A stretch of 64,000 nucleotides of DNA from an uncultured Eubacteriales bacterium (GTDB taxonomy: Bacteria; Bacillota; Clostridia; Oscillospirales; Acutalibacteraceae): contig CAKSST010000002.1 of NCBI GenBank assembly GCA_934489895.1, positions 62,001-126,000 on the forward strand, given 5' to 3'. The position numbers and the translations under genes are program-made. Below, one piece after another: positions 61,068 to 64,000 of the stretch. Numbering within the stretch: position 1 is the first letter of the stretch; every line of letters begins with the position of its first letter. The notes below the pieces were generated by a model, which was not told where the DNA came from, did not search any database, and saw nothing but the letters and a program-made list of their open reading frames with translations.

Positions 61068-61763
61068 TTGAACCGTGTTTTAAGAAAAGAAAAAAAGTTT
61101 TTAATCAGTATTGACGAGTTTATTTTCCTATCGCACAAATTAGGAAATATTATGCTTTCAGATCCGCATAACGGCACTCACGGATACACAATCCGTTCCC
61201 TTTATTTTGACACTGTTTACGATCGGGATTATTTTGAAAAGCAGGCGGGCGTTGAGCTGCGGCGCAAAATACGGCTTCGTTGTTATGATCCGAAAGCGGA
61301 TTACGCTATGCTTGAAATAAAACAAAAGCAAGGGGCAAATCAGCTAAAGCGTTCGCTTAAATTAAAACGCGAGGATGCCGTTCGACTGACTTTGGGAGAC
61401 TACTCTCCGTTGCTTTCATATTCCGAGCCCTTTGCCGCCGAATGTTATGCTTTGATGAATACCAAATGCTATTTGCCGAAAACCATTGTGGAATACAATC
61501 GTAAGGCTTATATCGCAAAAGAAAACAAAATAAGAGTAACCTTCGACAATCATATTGTTTCTACGGAAAGCTGTTTTGATTTATTCAGCGAAAATCTGAA
61601 TATGAATCCTGTGCTCGACCCATATAATGTGGTGCTTGAGGTGAAATTCAACGGTTTTTTGCTTGAATATATAAAGCGGATGATAAATCCCGTTAACAGA
61701 AGCGAGCTTTCAGTCAGTAAATATGTTTTAGCCAGACAGAACGGTTATCAAACAAGATTATAG
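61068..61763 (+). CDS. VTC domain (polyphosphate polymerase-like) protein
   Basis: A 231-aa CYTH/VTC-type protein starting at TTG with GAGGTG upstream. Basic and acidic tunnel residues are visible: YTIRSLYFDT, LRRKIRLRCYD, LEIKQKQG, VEYNRKAYI and VVLEVKFNGFLLEYI. In yeast the VTC domain makes polyphosphate from ATP; bacterial homologues next to DUF4956 and CotH genes are of unknown substrate. First gene after the riboswitch. The DUF4956 gene follows 11 bp downstream. Confidence 0.88.
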   Translation: MNRVLRKEKKFLISIDEFIFLSHKLGNIMLSDPHNGTHGYTIRSLYFDTVYDRDYFEKQAGVELRRKIRLRCYDPKADYAMLEIKQKQGANQLKRSLKLKREDAVRLTLGDYSPLLSYSEPFAAECYALMNTKCYLPKTIVEYNRKAYIAKENKIRVTFDNHIVSTESCFDLFSENLNMNPVLDPYNVVLEVKFNGFLLEYIKRMINPVNRSELSVSKYVLARQNGYQTRL

Positions 61764-61774
61764 GAGAATAAAAA

Positions 61775-62452
61775 ATGAGAGAAAAAATTTACAGTCTTTT
61801 TACTAACCCCAGCGATATGACATGGCAACAAATTTTAATGAATATATCCGCAGCCGCAGTACTCGGAATGTTTATTTTTGTTTCTTATTTAATATCGCAC
61901 AGAGGGACTATTTACAGCAAAAAATTTAATGCTTCGCTTGTTATTTTGACGGTGCTTACAGGCACGGTTATGACCGTTATCGGAAATAACATAGCGTTAT
62001 CCCTCGGTATGGTCGGAGCATTGTCTATTGTACGTTTCAGAACAGCTATTAAAGATTCCCGTGATACGGTATATATTTTTTGGGCAATCATAATAGGTAT
62101 TTGCTGCGGTGTCGGGGATTATTTGGTAGCATCAATAGGCAGTGCGGTTACCTTTTTCGTTATATTTATTCTCGGTTGTATTAAAAGCGATAACCGTATT
62201 CTCTTAATAGTGCGCGCCGACCGTGCCAAACAGCCCATGATTAAATCACAGGTTTACAAGCTGTTTTCCGGAAAAGCAATTCTAAGAGTAGAAAACACTA
62301 CTCAGGATACCGTAGAGTTAATATATGAGCTGACGCAAAAAATGGTTAGAAAAGCAGAAAAAGGCGAAATTAATATTACTGACAGCATATATAAACTTGA
62401 AAATATAGAATATGTTAATTTGGTAATGCAGAACGATGAAATATCCAACTGA
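61775..62452 (+). CDS. DUF4956 family membrane protein
   Basis: A 225-aa protein with about four helices in its first half (20-145; GMVGALSIVRFRTAIKDSRDTVYIFWAI is the family's conserved part) and a cytosolic C-terminal domain (150-225). The family is regularly found beside VTC-domain and CotH genes; its function is not established. It may be the membrane partner of the VTC protein. AGGAG precedes the ATG. Confidence 0.88.
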   Translation: MREKIYSLFTNPSDMTWQQILMNISAAAVLGMFIFVSYLISHRGTIYSKKFNASLVILTVLTGTVMTVIGNNIALSLGMVGALSIVRFRTAIKDSRDTVYIFWAIIIGICCGVGDYLVASIGSAVTFFVIFILGCIKSDNRILLIVRADRAKQPMIKSQVYKLFSGKAILRVENTTQDTVELIYELTQKMVRKAEKGEINITDSIYKLENIEYVNLVMQNDEISN

Positions 62453-62466
62453 CGGAGGATTTTCAG

Positions 62467-63960
62467 ATGAAATATAAATTTATCGGGGCGATTGCGTGCA
62501 TTGCAATATTGCTTGTGGGTTCACTTAATTGGAATTTGCTGTTCGGTCTTACAACCGAAAAACGCGTTCATCAGCATTTATCTTATGTGCCAAAACAAAA
62601 ATGCGAGCAAACCCATAATGACGGCGAGCTTTGCACTCACCTCCCGCTTATTTCTATTGATACAAACGGTCAGGAAATACCGGGAAAAGGAATGAAAGAC
62701 GAAAACGGAAGACACACCGGATTTTCCTCCACTCCCGACGGAAACGACCGAATAACTGCCTCTATGCGGATTATGGATTCGGAATCCGAATATAATCATA
62801 CTTCCGATGAATCTACGGTTTCAAGCGATGTAATTATTCATGTGCGCGGTAACAGCTCGAGATTTTTTGAAAAATCAGGTTATCGCATTAAGCTTATTGA
62901 TAAGAATGGGAACAATAATCCTCAGTCACTGCTCGGAATGGATAAACACCAAGACTGGGTGTTGCACGGGCCTTACCTTGATAAAACACTGATACGCAAC
63001 TATATGATGTATAACTTATCGGGAGAAATTATGGACTATGCGCCGAATGTGCGTTTTTGTGAGGTTGTTATCAACGGCGAATATGAGGGAGTATATGTTT
63101 TGACCGAGCTGATTACAGCAGGCAAAGACGGTGCAAGGCTTAATATGTCGGTTGACGCTAAGGATAATACCTACACCGGTTACCTTTTAAGATTGGACCG
63201 ACAAAACGACATTGAATCCGACCGTGTAAATAACCTGACTGAATATACTCTAAGAGCAGACAGGGATTTAAAATTAGAGGTTGAATATCCCGGACCGCAG
63301 AAACTGAACGAAACGCTTAAAAGATCTATTGAAACCGACTTCTCACGCTTTGAAAAGGCGCTTTATTCATATGATTTCAACAACAAAAAATACGGCTATA
63401 AAAATTATATTGATGTTGATTCGTTAGTCTCGTATTTTATCATTCACGAGCTTGTTGTAAACTATGACGCCGGATCTTATTCCACCTATATTTATAAGGA
63501 TACAAGCGGAAAATACAAGATGTGCGTTTGGGACTTTAATAATGCTTGTGACAATTATCAAGAACAAAGCGTTATGACGGTACAGCATTTTGAAATTCAA
63601 AACAAATTATGGTTCGATATGCTTATGAAAGATGAAGATTTTGTTGAAAGTGTTATAAGCAAATATCGGTCTTTACGAAAAACTGTATTCAGCGATAAAT
63701 ATTTAGAAGAATATATTGACGGGGTTATTGAATTTTTAGAACCGGCAATAGAACGGAACAACAAACGATGGGCTTCGTCTTTCAGCGACGATACTCTTCT
63801 TGAACCCGAAGGCAGAAATCTTCATTCGTATGACGAGGCAGTAATGCAGCTAAAAACATTTTTCAGTGTGCGTACAGCTTGGCTTGACGATAACATTGAA
63901 ACACTTAAACAATACAGTGCGTCATCAAAAATCAAGAAATACACCGAGGTAACAGATTAG
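62467..63960 (+). CDS. CotH kinase family protein, membrane-anchored
   Basis: A 497-aa protein with an N-terminal anchor/signal helix (7-25), the CEQTHNDGELCTHLPLISIDT segment and a CotH kinase-like domain (about 110-450): IHVRGNSSRFFEKSGYRIKL, DKTLIRNYMMYNL, NGEYEGVYVLTELI and MCVWDFNNACDNYQ with the catalytic Asp. CotH of Bacillus phosphorylates spore coat proteins; this exported form probably acts on a surface protein or polymer. Third gene of the riboswitch operon. Confidence 0.9.
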   Translation: MKYKFIGAIACIAILLVGSLNWNLLFGLTTEKRVHQHLSYVPKQKCEQTHNDGELCTHLPLISIDTNGQEIPGKGMKDENGRHTGFSSTPDGNDRITASMRIMDSESEYNHTSDESTVSSDVIIHVRGNSSRFFEKSGYRIKLIDKNGNNNPQSLLGMDKHQDWVLHGPYLDKTLIRNYMMYNLSGEIMDYAPNVRFCEVVINGEYEGVYVLTELITAGKDGARLNMSVDAKDNTYTGYLLRLDRQNDIESDRVNNLTEYTLRADRDLKLEVEYPGPQKLNETLKRSIETDFSRFEKALYSYDFNNKKYGYKNYIDVDSLVSYFIIHELVVNYDAGSYSTYIYKDTSGKYKMCVWDFNNACDNYQEQSVMTVQHFEIQNKLWFDMLMKDEDFVESVISKYRSLRKTVFSDKYLEEYIDGVIEFLEPAIERNNKRWASSFSDDTLLEPEGRNLHSYDEAVMQLKTFFSVRTAWLDDNIETLKQYSASSKIKKYTEVTD

Positions 63961-63972
63961 AAAGGAGCATAT

Positions 63973-64000
63973 ATGAAAAAATTTATTATTATTGTTTTAT
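63973..64000 (+). CDS. Start of a further gene (partial)
   Basis: ATG at 63973 with AAAGGAG 5 nt upstream opens MKKFIIIVL, the start of a signal peptide or membrane helix, cut by the window end. It probably belongs to the same operon as CotH and encodes another exported protein. Confidence 0.6.

Overview
The window looks like a chromosomal segment of a low-to-mid GC, endospore-lineage member of the Clostridia (Oscillospiraceae/Ruminococcaceae-like, probably an anaerobic gut bacterium). The basis is the Firmicutes gene order miaB-ylbF-mutS-mutL-miaA, the ylmE-sepF-divIVA-ileS-lspA block, GerW/YtfJ and DUF2953, scpAB with a PBP5-type carboxypeptidase and RluB, a six-gene Rnf operon, and LexA with a Gram-positive SOS box. 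This is inference from gene content; no species can be named. The standard code applies: TGA is used as a normal stop.

Region 1 (1-16.4 kb) is a dense + strand core block: tail of miaB, ylbF, mutS, mutL, miaA, an HlyD-like protein, ylmE, sepF, divIVA, ileS, lspA, rluD, a Cof-type HAD phosphatase and a split transketolase. Two copies of a MITE-like element with matching terminal inverted repeats sit after miaB and after the transketolase. Region 2 (16.7-26.2 kb) holds ttcA, a site-2 protease, scpA-scpB, DUF2953-ytfJ, a D-Ala-D-Ala carboxypeptidase, rluB, a three-gene biotin-dependent carboxyltransferase operon and secG, followed by a mosaic of short palindromes. Region 3 (26.5-36.5 kb) has a large P1B-ATPase-like protein without catalytic motifs, rlmB/trmH, enolase, a YgjP-like metallopeptidase, a sugar transferase with a nucleotidyltransferase, a frameshifted EamA transporter, GtrA and YitT.

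Region 4 (36.6-43.2 kb) contains nickel-pincer cofactor genes larE-larB-larC preceded by two small unknown membrane proteins and a DUF3842 gene (no larA), then rlmD and a NagD-like phosphatase. Region 5 (43.4-45.9 kb) is a decayed TetR-ABC ATPase-permease module with a surviving operator-like palindrome. Region 6 (45.9-54.8 kb) holds a MATE exporter, a glycosyltransferase, lexA with its operator, a two-piece TauE/SafE permease and the rnfCDGEAB operon. Region 7 (54.97-58 kb) is an initiator tRNA-fMet followed by a mobile-element module (serine recombinase interrupted by a TGA at a Trp position, an 86-aa protein, ParB).

Region 8 (58.4-64 kb) is the most interesting part. An intact tyrosine recombinase gene is followed 37 bp later by a 27-bp inverted-repeat pair (25/27 identical, each near-palindromic) bounding 220 bp that holds a near-consensus sigma-A promoter (TTTACA-17-TACAAT) pointing at a membrane diguanylate cyclase. 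A terminator-like hairpin oriented to stop leftward transcription lies between the recombinase and the left repeat. Immediately after the cyclase comes a promoter, a c-di-GMP-I riboswitch and an intrinsic terminator in front of a VTC-domain/DUF4956/CotH operon. I infer a phase-variable c-di-GMP circuit: DNA inversion switches cyclase transcription and the riboswitch passes the c-di-GMP level to the surface/polymer operon next door. A second, fixed promoter candidate between the right repeat and the cyclase means the switch may be graded rather than all-or-none.
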